Positions 1-12,889 of a stretch of 64,000 bases of DNA are shown here, in pieces; within the stretch, counting starts at the first letter, position 1; every line of letters begins with the position of its first letter. Made by a program: the position numbers and the translations under genes. The notes under the pieces were generated by a model. The model searched no databases. It was given only the letters and a program-made list of their open reading frames with translations, and was not told the origin of the DNA. The stretch spans positions 228,501 to 292,500 of the forward strand of contig JAQJVL010000533.1 of the NCBI GenBank assembly GCA_035578905.1, written 5' to 3'. The stretch is from Stictocephala bisonia (Eukaryota; Arthropoda; Insecta; Hemiptera; Membracidae).

Positions 1-768
1 GTAACGCCGTAACTTTCTTCACCATAACATGTTAGTAACGCCGTAACTTTCTTCACCATAACATGTTAGTAACGCCGTAACTTTCTTCACCATAACATGA
101 TAATAACGCCGTAACTTTCTTCACCAAACATGATAATAACGCCGTAACTTTCTTCACCATAACACGATAATAACGCCGTAACTTGCTTCACCATAACATG
201 TTCTAACGCCTTATCTTGGTCCATCAAAACATGTTAGTAACACCGGAACTTGCTTCGCCATAACATGTTTTAACGCCGTATCTCGCTTCACCATAACATG
301 TTAGTAACGCCGTAACTTTCTTCACCATAACATGATAATAACGCCGTAACTTTCTTCACCATAACATGATAGTAACGCCGTAACTGTCTTCACCATAACA
401 CGATAATAACGCCGTAACTTGCTTTACCATAACATGTTTTAATGCCTTATCTTGGTCCATCAAAACATGTTAGTAACGCCGTAACTCACTTCACAATAAT
501 ATGTTAGTAACGCCGTAACTCGGTTCACCATTAATATGTTAGTAACGCCGTATCTCGCTTCACCATAACATGTTAGTAACGCCGTAACTGTCTTCACCAT
601 AACACGATAATAACGCCGTAACTTGCTTTACCATAACATGTTTTAATGCCTTATCTTGGTCCATCAAAACATGTTAGTAACGCCGTAACTCACTTCACAA
701 TAATATGTTAGTAACGCCGTAACTCGGTTCACCATTAATATGTTAGTAACGCCGTAACTTGCTAATCA
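1..768. repeat. 34-bp satellite, array A
   Basis: The window opens inside a tandem array of a 34-bp unit containing the motifs AGTAACGCCGTAACT, CTTCACC and ATAACATG. Many copies carry the 10-bp palindrome TAACATGTTA. Variants are mixed: TAACATGATAATA, a CACGATAA form, and a CTTGGTCCATCAAAACATG form. The same unit forms array B at 4690-6322. The left end lies outside the window. Confidence 0.97.
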
Positions 769-1848
769 TAACGTTTACGTAGTATGCGTTATTCAGTAAA
801 ATATTTTGTTTATGTGTCAAACCTAACCTGATTAGAATATTCTGAGCATCACATATACGTGACACGTGAAACTATGATTATTTTAATTAAATGTATGTTA
901 TAATTTGCAAAAACCGAGTGATTCTTTAAAGTACACATTTACACTTTCATACTTCGAGGGTGTGAATAAATCAGTTTATCTCAGTGTATTGGTTTCACTT
1001 TTAATTTATAACTCCTTATTTGACTTATCCTCTCTGACCACTGTTTCAAAATGGATAAAATGTAATTTTATGTAGAATCGAAACTTAGAAAGATGCACAC
1101 TAAGCTTGCAGATCTAGCGTAACTGAAGTGATTGTTGATTGATTTAGATTATTCTTGAACTAAGCATTGTGTGCTTGATGCTGGAATACTATCCCAAATC
1201 ATTCCCTTCAGCCATCAGGGGATAAAATAATTTTTATTATTCAGTGGGGGGGGGGGTAGTGACATTTAGGTGGAACAGGCAGGGAGCCTAAGTTGGTTCT
1301 TAACACAAACACAAATAAGAAAGTTAAAGGGAGAAAGAAGTAGAAAGTTACTTCTGACGAGTTGGTAAATGTTTGTCTATCTGGAACGTATATTGCCAAA
1401 CATCTGTCGGGGTAACACACCAAACACCATCAACACCCATTCTACTACTTGTTTCAAATATCAATCTTTTTCTTCAACATTCATACTAATATAAATAAAA
1501 ACATTTATTAAAGTTCAATTATCAGTTTTACTACCTCATGGACAGAAATATTCTGATGGGACCTAAATTAATAATAATATTAGTAAGAACCACAGATAAT
1601 TTAATAGAAAAATAATATATACAATAATCAAGCTATATTTCTACTCTATCAAATATACAATTTAAAATATATTTAAAAAATAATCATTTAAAATAAGTAA
1701 CCATTATCTGACTTTTGATCTAAAATAAAGTTTTTGTTTGGATGCGTACAGTTTACTTATCTTAAAGTGTTAGAACGATTTGCGTTGTCAATTTGGATAG
1801 TTCACTAGAGTAAAGTAGCAGTTTTTAAGAAATGAATATTTAGCTTAT
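769..1848. repeat. Segmental duplication flank, copy A
   Basis: This flank of array A matches 6317-7375 almost base for base, with small indels; an insertion of about 30 bp near 835-866 is missing from the other copy. Homology ends near 1848, where a TTTA-rich tract begins here while 7376 onward is different sequence. A minus-strand 60-codon frame at 1241-1423 has a counterpart in the other copy. Recent duplication alone explains that, and a 1-bp indel just upstream differs between copies, so I do not call a gene. Confidence 0.9.
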
Positions 1849-2459
<611 letters not shown>

Positions 2460-2460
2460 T

Positions 2461-3880
2461 TTAGAAAATTTCTCAAAGGTTTTTGAGAAAGCCATTAACT
2501 GAATTTTTAGAATATAAGAATATATGATTTGTTAATCAGCACGGATTCAGGGGAAATAGGTCTACAATATCAGCTATTAATAATTTTTTGAATGAAATAA
2601 TGGAGGGTATTATGAATAGTGAAAATATTTATGGCATTTTTCTAGATTTACAGAAAGCATTTGACTGTGTAAACAGAAATGTTTTACTTGACAAATTAGA
2701 TCATTATGGAATCAGAGGAAAGACTCATGACCTACTTAAATAACTTTTAACAATTCGAAAAAAGTAAACATAAAACATGATCTAACTGAAGGAATGTCAG
2801 AAGAAGTCGAAGATAAATGGGGTGTGCCTCAAGGATCTGTTTTAGGGCCCCTCTTATTCTTGATATATATAAATGATGTACAGAATATTACTAATCCAAA
2901 TCAAACTATTTTATACGCTGATGATACCTCTGCCATATACAGACATAGAAACGTAATAGATTTAGAGATTAATGGACATTTACGAATAAATAACTTAGTT
3001 CAATATTTTAATGAAAACTTTTTGACAATCACTGTGAATAAATCAGTTGCAGTAAATTTTACCTGAAATAATAAGTTCTCTTTTGAAACTCAGATGGCAA
3101 TTGATGACTTGATCATACCAACTCAGGATTCCATTAAATTTCTAGGTTTGATTTTAGACAAAAATTTAAATTTGAATGAACATATAAACTCTCTTTGTCT
3201 AAACATTTTCAAAGGTATCTTTATAATTCGGAGGCTATCTGCATTTTGCAATTACCAAGCTCTTAAAATGGTATAATTATGCTTTTTTCTATTCCCATTT
3301 AGTTTATGGAATAGAGCTGTGGGGTAGTATGTAAAAAAAAAAAAAAACATAAATAAAATCTTGATATTGCAAAAAAAGGCAATACGCTATATTTCTGGAG
3401 TGGGTTACAATGAGCCACGTCGATATATATTTAAAGAACTAAAAGTTATGACAGTACCGTGCATAATTGTATACAAACTATTGCTGCATATGGCTACTTC
3501 ATACAATTCTACACACAAAGATTACCACAATTACAATACTCGTGGTGCTAATAATATTGTTATTAAAAAAATATCATCCAGGTCTAATACGTTAGCAACA
3601 CTCTCACTAGGACCAAAATTGTGGAATAAACTGCCAGTTAATTTCAGATCACTGCCATTTAAGGATTTCAAGAGCAGGATAGGCTTATTCCTCCTGGATA
3701 ACCCGCTGTATGATGTAAGCGAATTTTTCAGTATTGTCCATAAATTTAATGTTAAGTAGATTAATCTCTTGTATTTCAGCCTCTTCTGTGATTTTGTAAT
3801 GACGAACTGGAGGATTAATTGTATACCAACTTGTACACTACAATTTTTCCCAGTAATAAAGAGTATTATTGAGTATTATA
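2461..3880 (+). pseudogene. Broken non-LTR retrotransposon (RT domain to 3' end)
   Basis: This is a 5'-truncated LINE relic. Reverse-transcriptase blocks appear in order: HGFRGNRST near 2540-2565, FLDLQKAFDC near 2638-2668, GVPQGSVLGPLLF from 2821 and the catalytic YADD near 2913-2924. The C-terminal region follows at 3361-3759, with HNYNTR, GPKLWNKLP and an ending in YDVSEFF that resembles the SVDEFL ending of jockey/CR1-type elements. The frame is broken by stops near 2742, 3064 and 3274 and by a poly-A indel around 3331-3345, so it is inactive. The 3' end carries AATAAA followed by two GAGTATTAT tail units near 3855-3880. The exact clade (jockey versus CR1 group) cannot be settled by eye. 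The left edge abuts the GT tract with no 5' sequence. Confidence 0.9.
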
Positions 3881-4689
3881 TGTATCACCTATAATTGGCA
3901 ATTTAAATAAAATTAATAATTTTTGCTGGTTTTTCATGTCAATTCTAACCAGACTAATTCATTCATATTATCTTAGTGAAACCTATAAAAACGTGATTAT
4001 TTCATTATATTATCAAATGAGTATTTTATTACATATTAATTTGGTAATCAGAGTAGCTGAAAAACTAATGATCACATGAATGGAGAAAAGAGAGGATTCG
4101 ACTTAATTTTGGTACTTTGATGATCAAACATTTTGTATGCACTGAACAGTCACATTTTATTACAGGGAATGGTCCGGCGGGGTTTCAAAGAAATATTGAT
4201 TAGAAGCATGGATTGAGATCCAAATAAAACTACAGTAATAAATATAATTAAATTTTCTTCAGTTTTAAATAATATTGCTACACAATTTTTATCTAGAAAT
4301 ATAATCAAATAATTGCCATTATATTGAATGTGTAGCACTACAATAGATTGAATCAATATACAACTACAATAGATATTGGTATATGTAATATGATGCTTAT
4401 GAGTTCTCTCTAGCTCTGAGTTAGTATGTAGACTAAATATCATATTGCAAGTACAGTTCAGAACTTTGCAAGTTACTTAGTTGTTTAATTGCCACGCTCG
4501 GTATTGGAAGGTCTTATCAGTAACTTCGTTCATCAACTACTTCATGCAGAACGAAGTTTCAGTCCGGTGAGTGATTGAAATCCACTCTGATGGTGACGTC
4601 ATGTGTGTACTTTATAACCATCAATCAATATATCAACCTGGTGGAACGACGGGGTGTTGAAGTGTCGGTCGGCGTTTCACGTGATGGAA
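3881..4689. other. Spacer between duplicon copies
   Basis: AT-rich sequence without recognisable coding content. A TGACGTCA palindrome (CRE-type core) lies near 4594-4601; a single occurrence has no weight alone. A minus-strand 97-codon frame at 4150-4443 is low-complexity and I do not support it as a gene. Confidence 0.4.
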
Positions 4690-6322
4690 CTTGGTCGTTA
4701 GTACGGTGAAACTTGCTTCACCGTAACAGGTAAGTAACACTGCAACTTTCTTCACCATAACATGTTAGTAACGCCGTAACTTGCTTCACCATAACATGAT
4801 AGTAACGCTGTATCTTTCTTCACCATAACATGTTAGTAACACTGTAACTACCTTCACCATAACATGAGAGTAACGCCGTAACTTTCTTCGCCATAACATG
4901 TTAGTAACGCCGTAACTTTCTTCACCATAACATGTTAGTAACGCTATAACTTTCTTCACCATAACATGATAATAGCGCCGTAACTTTCTTCACCATAACA
5001 TGATAATAACGCCGTAACTTTCTTCACCATAACATGATAGTAACGCCGTAACTTTCTTCACCATAACACGATAATAACGCCGTAACTTGCTTCACCATAA
5101 CATGTTCTAACGCCTTATCTTGGTCCATCAAAACATGTTAGTAACACCGGAACTTGTTTCACCATAACATGTTTTAACGCCGCAACTTGCTCCATCAAAA
5201 CATGTTAGTAACGCCGTATCTCGCTTCACCATAACATGTTAGTAACGCCGTAACTTTCTTCACCATAACATGATAATAACGCCGTAACTTTCTTCACCAT
5301 AACACGATAATAACGCCGTAAGTTGCTTCACCATAACATGTTTTAACGCCTTATCTTGGTCCATCAAAACATGATAGTAACGCCGTAACTTTCTTCACCA
5401 TAACACGATAATAACGCCGTAACTTGCTCCATCAAAACATGTTAGTAACGCCGTATTTCGCTTCACCATAACATGTTAGTAACGCCGTAACTTTCTTCAC
5501 CATAACATGATAGTAACGCCATAACTTTCTTCACCATAACACGATAATAACGCCGTAACTTGCTCCATCAAAACATGTTAGTAACGCCGTATCTCGCTTC
5601 ACCATAACATGTTAGTAACGCCGTAATTTTCTTCACCATAACATGATAATAACACCGTAACTTTCTTCACCATAACATGATAGTAACGCCATAACTTTCT
5701 TCACCATAACACGATAATAACGCCGTAACTTGCTCCATCAAAACATGTTAGTAACGCCGTATCTCGCTTCACCATAACATGTTAGTAACGCCGTAATTTT
5801 CTTCACCATAACATGATAATAACGCCGTAACTTTCTTCACCATAACATGATAGTAACGCCGTAACTTTCTTCACCATAACACGATAATAACGCCGTAAGT
5901 TGCTTCACCATAACATGTTTTAACGCCTTATCTTGGTCCATCAAAACATGATAGTAACGCCGTAACTTTCTTCACCATAACACGATAATAACGCCGTAAC
6001 TTGCTCCATCAAAACATGTTAGTAACGCCGTATCTCGCTTCACCATAACATGTTAGTAACGCCGTAACTTTCTTCACCATAACATAATAATAACGCCGTA
6101 ACTTTCTTCACCATATCATGATAGTAACGCCGTAACTTTCTTCACCATAACAGGATAATACCGCCGTAACTTGCTTCACCATAACATGTTTTAACGCCTC
6201 ATCTTGGTCCATCAAAACATGTTGGTAACGCCGTAACTCACTTCACAATAATATGTTAGTAACGCCGTAACTCGGTTCACCATTAATATGTTAGTAACGC
6301 CGTAACGTGCTAATCATAACGT
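4690..6322. repeat. 34-bp satellite, array B with higher-order repeat
   Basis: Same 34-bp unit as array A, about 48 copies. Around 5541-5880 the array is organised at a higher order: the variant beginning ACGATAATAACGCCG recurs at 5541 and 5711, exactly 170 bp (five units) apart, with the same order of variants between. The left edge has a divergent unit that includes TTCACCGTAACAGG. Confidence 0.96.
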
Positions 6323-7375
6323 TTACGTAGTCTGCGTTATTCAGTAAAATATTTTCTTTATGTGTCAAACCTCACCTGATGACATGACATTTGAAACCTT
6401 AATTATTTTAACTAAATGTATGTTATAATTTGCAAAACCGACTGATTCTTTAAAGTACATATTTACACTTTCATACTTTGAGGGTGTAAATAAATCAGTT
6501 TAGCTCAGTGTATTGGTTTCACTTTTAATTTATAACCCCTTATTTGACTTATCCTCTCTGACCACTGTTTCAAAATGGATAAAATGTAATTTTATGTAGA
6601 ATCGAAACTTAGAAAGATATACACTAAGCTTGCAGATTAGCGTAACTGAAGTAGTTGTTGATTGATTTAGATTATTCTTGAACTAAGCATTGTGTGCTTG
6701 ATGCTGGAATACTATCCCAAATCATTCCCTTCAGCCATCAGGGGATAAAATCAATTTTAATATTCAGTGGGGAGGAAGTAGTGACAGTTAGGTGGAACAG
6801 GCAGGGAGCCTAAGTTAGTTCTTAACACAAACACAAATAAGAAAGTTAAAGGGAGAAAGAAGTAGAAAGTTACTTCTGACGAGTTGGTAAATGTTTGTCT
6901 ATCTGGAACGTATATTGCCAAACATCTGTTGGGGTAACATACCAAAACCATCAACACCCATTCTACTCTACTCACTTGTTTCAAATATCAATCTTTTTCT
7001 TCAACATTCATACTAATATAAATAAAAACAACTTTTAAAATTAAATTATCAGTTTTACTACCTCATGGACAGAAATATTCTGATGGGACCTAAATTAATA
7101 ATAATATTGGTAAGAACCACAGTTAATGTAATATAAAAATAATATATGCAATAGTCAAGCAATATTTTTACTATATCAAATAGAAAATTTAAAACATATT
7201 AAAAAATAATCATATAAAATAAGTAAACATTATCTGACTTTTGATCTAAAATAAAGTTTTTGTTTCGATGCGTACAATTTACGCAATCTTAAAGTGTTAG
7301 AACGATTTGCGTTGTCAATTTGGGTAGTTCACTAGAGTACAGTAGCAATTTTTAAGAATGAATATTCAGCTTATT
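6323..7375. repeat. Segmental duplication flank, copy B
   Basis: Near-identical to 769-1848, in direct orientation and offset by about 5.53 kb. Together with array B it forms the second copy of the duplicon. Confidence 0.9.
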
Positions 7376-7560
7376 TGGTATCCAAAAATGATTCAATGTT
7401 TAAGTCTTTAAATATTAGTGTAAATCACACGAATAAACAATTAAATATAAGTTGTAATGCTGTACTCACAAGTTACAGAATCCTGAATATGTACCCTTGA
7501 AATTATATTTAGTAATAATACAAACGCCCTTCCAAAATCGATTCTATGAATATACTTACT

Positions 7561-8483
7561 TATTATTTTTTTTTTTTTACTTTTGAGACAGCATAGAATA
7601 ACTTTAGTTCAAGTTTAGGTTTGTTCAGGTTTAGGGTTTCCTGGTGAAGCCTGCTCTCTTTAGAGTGGTTTCCTTTCGTTTGGCTTACATTATCTTAAGA
7701 CGTTCCGATTTTTGCTTCCGGTCTTCTTCGGTAAACACTCTGTTACATACTTTTTTGCTCTTAGTTCAAAGATTATCATGTTAAAAACTATTAGTTGGTT
7801 GTACTTAGTTGATTTTGTTATTAAGTCATGTTTAGTGATTTTAAGTTTCCTTATATCGCTGTACATTTTTTAACCTCTTGGGCCTCAACACTTTGTCCCA
7901 GAAATGGTCAATTAGTCGTTTCGCAAGCCTGGAGTTTTCGGTTCTCAGTAGGTGTGCCAAGAATGACATTATTTTCTTTCTAAAGTGGAGAAATTAATTT
8001 ATAGACTTCTTCGTTTGGGATTAACCGCTATTGAACCATGTGTTTTTTGTTTATGCATTTGCTTAGAATTTTTCTTTCTATTGTCTCAATTCTATTGGTG
8101 TCTAACAAGTGATAAGGCTCGAATAAGGTTTCAATGGCATAATGAATTTCTGGAAGAACTACCGTTTGATACGGTCTTAATTTGGTTTTAGTTGACAGAC
8201 ACTTCTTGTTGTAAATTTTGTTTGGTTATCAGGGAGTTTTTGAGTTTGGTGTTTTCTCTTACCAAAAGGTTCTTTCATTGAGAGAATTCGTTATAATTTC
8301 TCCAAGATATTTAAATTTGTATAAAAGTACTATTTGGTTTCCGTTAACGTTTATGTGATCTATGCAGAGTGGAAATCTGATGATGATTTAATCTTTTCCT
8401 ATGATATTTTTAGGCTGATTCTTTGTAAGGGTCTTTAGTGGGTTCTTGTTTCTTCTATGAGAGCCAATTCATCTGAGAAGCTA
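7561..8483 (-). pseudogene. Decayed minus-strand non-LTR retrotransposon 3' half
   Basis: Reading the minus strand across frames recovers a reverse-transcriptase C-terminal region. A degenerate catalytic block FSDELALIEET (expected Y/F-ADD) lies near 8450-8483. FKYLGEIIT is near 8290-8320, IETIERKILSKC near 8061-8093, RLAKRLIDHFWDK near 7893-7932 and EDRKQKSERLK near 7690-7735. A T-run on the + strand at 7567-7580 is the element's poly(A) tail. At least five stops or frameshifts separate the blocks, so no long frame exists. The blocks resemble a post-RT region widespread in arthropod LINEs and differ from the jockey/CR1-like relics elsewhere here. The clade is not assigned. The + strand frame at 7985-8191 is only its shadow. 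Confidence 0.75.
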
Positions 8484-8725
8484 TATATAATACCAACCAA
8501 ATAAAGCCAAATACTCTTACTTTATTAAATACAAAATAGCTTTTTAAGTACCACTGAAATGGTACTAAAAGTAAATAGTTGGAAATAGAGGAAATATCTA
8601 ACAAATATAAATAAAAAAAAAAAAAAAAACTTAAAAGTTTCCGTAGCATATATTTAATGTTGCTCTTTTTTCCCATCCCACATCTACATTCTGGCATGAA
8701 TGAAATACACCCTGCACATATGCTT
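8484..8725. other. Spacer with A-run
   Basis: AT-rich sequence with an 18-base A run near 8612-8629. The minus-strand 119-codon frame at 8455-8814 runs through it, with a phenylalanine run encoded by the A tract. I see no recognisable domain. Confidence 0.3.
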
Positions 8726-9125
8726 CCACTATAGTCCAGGCGTTCTAATTTTCCCTCTGAGGGGAGCATAACATGGCAACATATATCTTGAGCGCTTGGC
8801 TCCTCCTGTCCCACGGCTAATTTGTTTCCGGTCTAGATAAATCACAACTACGGCCTGATAGTTGTTTTTCAATTAAAATTGTCCGATTGAGTTATTTTTT
8901 TGGTATTTGTAAACAGTAAAAAAAGTACTTCCCAGTTAAACACCGAAACTATTTTAATTCCCACTAAAAAAATTAATTTTTACCTTCCTACATTCTTCCC
9001 AATTGTGAGTCACCGGGTGAAATTTAGAAGAGGGCTGTAGTGGTCAGGATGCGTCGTTGCCTATGTCGATTGTCCAGTGCAGCCCACAAACCTCAGAGGT
9101 AAAGTAGAATGCCTGGACTATAGTT
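8726..9125. repeat. Diverged inverted repeat pair
   Basis: 8726-8762 (containing CCACTATAGTCCAGGC and CCCTCTGAGG) is the imperfect reverse complement of 9091-9125 (containing CCTCAGAGG and GCCTGGACTATAGT). Weaker similarity extends further outward. The arms are about 330 bp apart. They could be two opposed fragments of one older transposon. No transposase or RT motif is visible between them. Confidence 0.55.
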
Positions 9126-11384
9126 CTGCTGTAACCTCTATCGTCATTCAGAGATTGTACTCTACTTGGCCTTGCCATGCTCTGTCCTGGATGGTTTTTC
9201 TCATTCCATCCTTGACCTGAGCCCACATTACTTCATCTTCTTCCCTTTGAGATCCCTCCAGATTCTCAAGCCATGTGTGTGTGTGGCTCAAAATAGGTAA
9301 CAAAGAGCATAACTTTTGTTGTTAAATTTTTCAGAATGTAAGATTGTGCAGGTTGGTATGATTACTATAACGTAAGGCTTTCAGAAGCAACCATATCAAA
9401 GTTTTTACTTTACGTTGGGCTAATGTTGGTATACAGCTGCTGTATTTAGTTAGTTTGGCTACTGTACAATGTAATAGGATAAGTAGATTTTGGGACAGTA
9501 AGCTCTGCTAAGAACAGTTCTCACAATACCCTCAGACCAACCCTTCCCTTTGCATAATGCAGCACGCTTCCTAAACTTTACAATGAATGAGCATTGCTTT
9601 TTTTATTGAATGGGGCTTTCTGATAATGTATACGAATTTTAATTAAAACCAATTAGAAGCTTGCCTATTTGGAGTAATGGAGGTATGTTAGAATAAACCA
9701 GGGATTGCCTACCGTTTCACAATCTGTTTCGATTTAGTCTGTTGTGTCCTGTTTAAAGGTTCATTTTATTTTGATTGTACTTAAAAGTAATATCTTTAAG
9801 ACGATTCATGAGAGTTTGTAGTAGTCTGAGCCATTTTGGTTCGATTAGGTCTCTGTGCTGTTTGAAAGGTTTGTTTTTACTTTGAAACTGTCTCAAAGAT
9901 TCCGAATTTAGAGCTCAACAATAAACGTAAAATGTCTTAAAAGATTATTTAAAATGTACTGTATAAAGTTAGACCTCTGAAAAGCCATTTCACTGAACTA
10001 ATTTACAGTTCAGTGCTGTAAATATAAAAATTACAAAATGACTCTCTTTACGGTGTAATGCCATTAATAATTTATAAAAACTCATTTTCAATCAATTTTC
10101 TGTTACATTACTTATATAAATGTTAGAAATAAAATAAATAGTTATTACTGTATGACTTTCAAACAAACATAATAAGGACAAAAAAGCTACAAAATAATCA
10201 TTAACACAAACAACAAACTAAAACCAAGCAACTGAAATAGTCATCCAAAAGTTTGTTTAAGATTTTTTTTAAAAAACTCACATAAAATATCATAGGATTG
10301 CATTCAATATCCATTGCTTCTCACCAATTTACAGCTGATAAATACACACTCTTTCATGAATCAGTTTAAATTTAATAATATTATAATATTTCACCACAAA
10401 TAACAATTTTCATAACGAATAGACTCAAATCTTTACTCAGCAATTGGTAAAAGGACTTTCTATTGTAGGAGTCTAAGGTATGGAGGAACATTTTATTTCG
10501 ACAGCCAATAAGATAGTGTTTGAGATTACCCCCAAGTAAAGTAGTGCCTTCCTTTAATTCTCTCCTTGCGATTGTGGGCAGACATTTCCTTTAATTATCC
10601 AAGTCTTGAGAAAAGAAAAAATTAAAAACTCAGAAATGTAATAATGTTCATTTTATTCAAGGAAATTATTTGTTCATTTACTAGAGGATGGAGCAAAAGA
10701 CTAATATTTCTCAAGAAATAAACTGTTAAGTTTCAATAAGTAAAATTTATGTGAGGTGTTTATGTTTCAGCTGTAAAACGTATTACTATAATACAAAATT
10801 ACAATCTCACAGGTCATTAAACACGCTCTGTCGTAATATAAAGCTGATAACGTATGGCAATAAACTATAATTTATAAAACGTATGTTCTGCATTGTTTTT
10901 CTGTGAGGATGTTTTCTTTTTAATAATCACCATTGTTAGTGCATTACGTATGGTATTAATTATAGAACGATTAATTATTTTATTATTAACAACACATGGT
11001 TTAGAATGAAAAACGTCCAGCAAAGAAAGTTTTCAGAAATCATCGACTGAACATATTCAACCAAGAATTGAAAATTATAAAGAAATGTATACTAAAAAAC
11101 ACACAGCAAGGAATTTGAAATCTCCCAAACCTCTAATTATAAGCAATAATAGTGTTATGAATCGTCACTGGCGATCCACATTATTCACTTATAAAACTGC
11201 AAAAAATTTACAATAATTTTAATGATTGTCGTAAATATATTCGTATGATATATACTTTATATTCACTAACAATAAACGGGATAGTTGGCTAACACAATTC
11301 AAGTGATATTCTCTATGGCTGCTAATTTATATCATAAAATTAGTGAAAAACAAATATCTATTACAAATATCTACAAACTCATGG
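9126..11384. other. Unannotated AT-rich stretch
   Basis: No supported gene or repeat. The minus-strand 60-codon frame at 9044-9226 is locally GC-richer but shows no domain I recognise. The rest is AT-rich with stops in all frames. Confidence 0.4.
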
Positions 11385-11560
11385 ACATATAGATACCATA
11401 TATTGATAATAAACTATGTAATGTGCATTCCTTTGATATCGACTTGAAGAACCAATTTGATCATTAGCGAAAAATCTTGTTAAGGTTCTAAGTTCGATAT
11501 CTTTATCACCAAATAATTCTGTATCAATTACAGCAATGTAATACTAAATTTAACTAATAA
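11385..11560. repeat. 176-bp exact direct repeat, copy 1
   Basis: Begins ACATATAGATACC and ends TTTAACTAATAA. By eye it is identical to 12006-12181 over its whole length, and homology stops abruptly at both ends. The offset is 621 bp. Confidence 0.95.
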
Positions 11561-12005
11561 CTAAGCTGACGGGGGAAGATTCAGTGAATATTTATTTTAT
11601 GTTTTATCTATTTGATGACAATGAATCATATCTAGAAAGTATGATTCAATGTTTTAACAAATATTTCTTAAAGAACGCATCTTGACAGTACAAAAATGCT
11701 GAATATTTTTTTGTATAACTTATAGTCAGAAATTTGTGATATCATCTATTATTTTCTCCTCCGTGGAGCAGTTGATCAAACTTCAAACATTGACTGTATA
11801 CTGGAAACTAAGATTAAATATCGTTAGTTTTTAAAGAAACCATGACTGTGTTCTGTAATTTACACCAACTTCAGTAGAAAAAATGTAAGAACGAGTTGCA
11901 GGTCCTTTTTTGACAATGGTATCTCTTTACATGTATTGTGTTTGTACCAACGTCCAACCATATTAGGTTATGTAATAAACAGTTTAATATGCTTATTGAT
12001 ATTAA

Positions 12006-12181
12006 ACATATAGATACCATATATTGATAATAAACTATGTAATGTGCATTCCTTTGATATCGACTTGAAGAACCAATTTGATCATTAGCGAAAAATCTTG
12101 TTAAGGTTCTAAGTTCGATATCTTTATCACCAAATAATTCTGTATCAATTACAGCAATGTAATACTAAATTTAACTAATAA
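12006..12181. repeat. 176-bp exact direct repeat, copy 2
   Basis: Second copy of 11385-11560. The 445 bp between them is AT-rich and unannotated. Perfect identity implies a very recent duplication or an assembly artefact. Confidence 0.95.
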
Positions 12182-12889
12182 AGCAAATTTATTCCAGATA
12201 TCAGGATAACACTTTACAAACTATAAACGTGTTCCAGTGATTTTGTTGGTAAAATAGATAAATACAAAAACCTAGCATTTTAATAATAATTTTAAATTAT
12301 AATTGGTTACACATATTTTGAATCACTTGTAATGAACATATTTTGATACTTGCAAAATATTATTTGAAAGCTTAAAGAATGAATATGTATTTTCCAAATT
12401 ATTGTCGATCCCTAAAATGTATAACGAAAGTCCCACCAACTACAAAAGGGCATGTAAATACATTTCCTTCACATGCATTCACTATTCAGGTTTCAATGAA
12501 TATTTAGCCCTATTCTGACTGTAAGTAGGAACCTTAAAACATTTACCTGGCACAGCAGGTTGTGTTTGCTGACCACTCGGCGAGGCGAGTTCCACGCTCT
12601 ATTCAACAGATTCTCTTTAAAGACACAATGGTTGAATTGAAAATTTAATACTATACTTTAATAAAATTGTATGCCCATTTTTCTGTAATTATTTAAAAAA
12701 ATATAATTTAATTATTTTAAATATTTGTATACCTTTTCAATTCAAATTTTTAGTTTTTATTAGCTTAAGGTTCAAGTTTATTTCACGTTAGCTGACATCA
12801 AAACAAAATTAAATTTCCCATTCATTTGATTTGAATACGCGTAAATCACATGGTTCGTAGTTGGACCATACAATTATTCGAAGTAACTG

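Noticed and set aside
1241..1423. Frame shared with 6757-6984, hydrophobic, might look like a conserved secreted peptide
   Set aside because: The two regions are recent duplicates, so shared frames carry no evidence of selection, and an indel upstream differs between copies.
8455..8814. 119-codon minus frame with Cys-rich patch
   Set aside because: It includes a homopolymer-encoded Phe run and overlaps an inverted repeat; no recognisable zinc-finger spacing.
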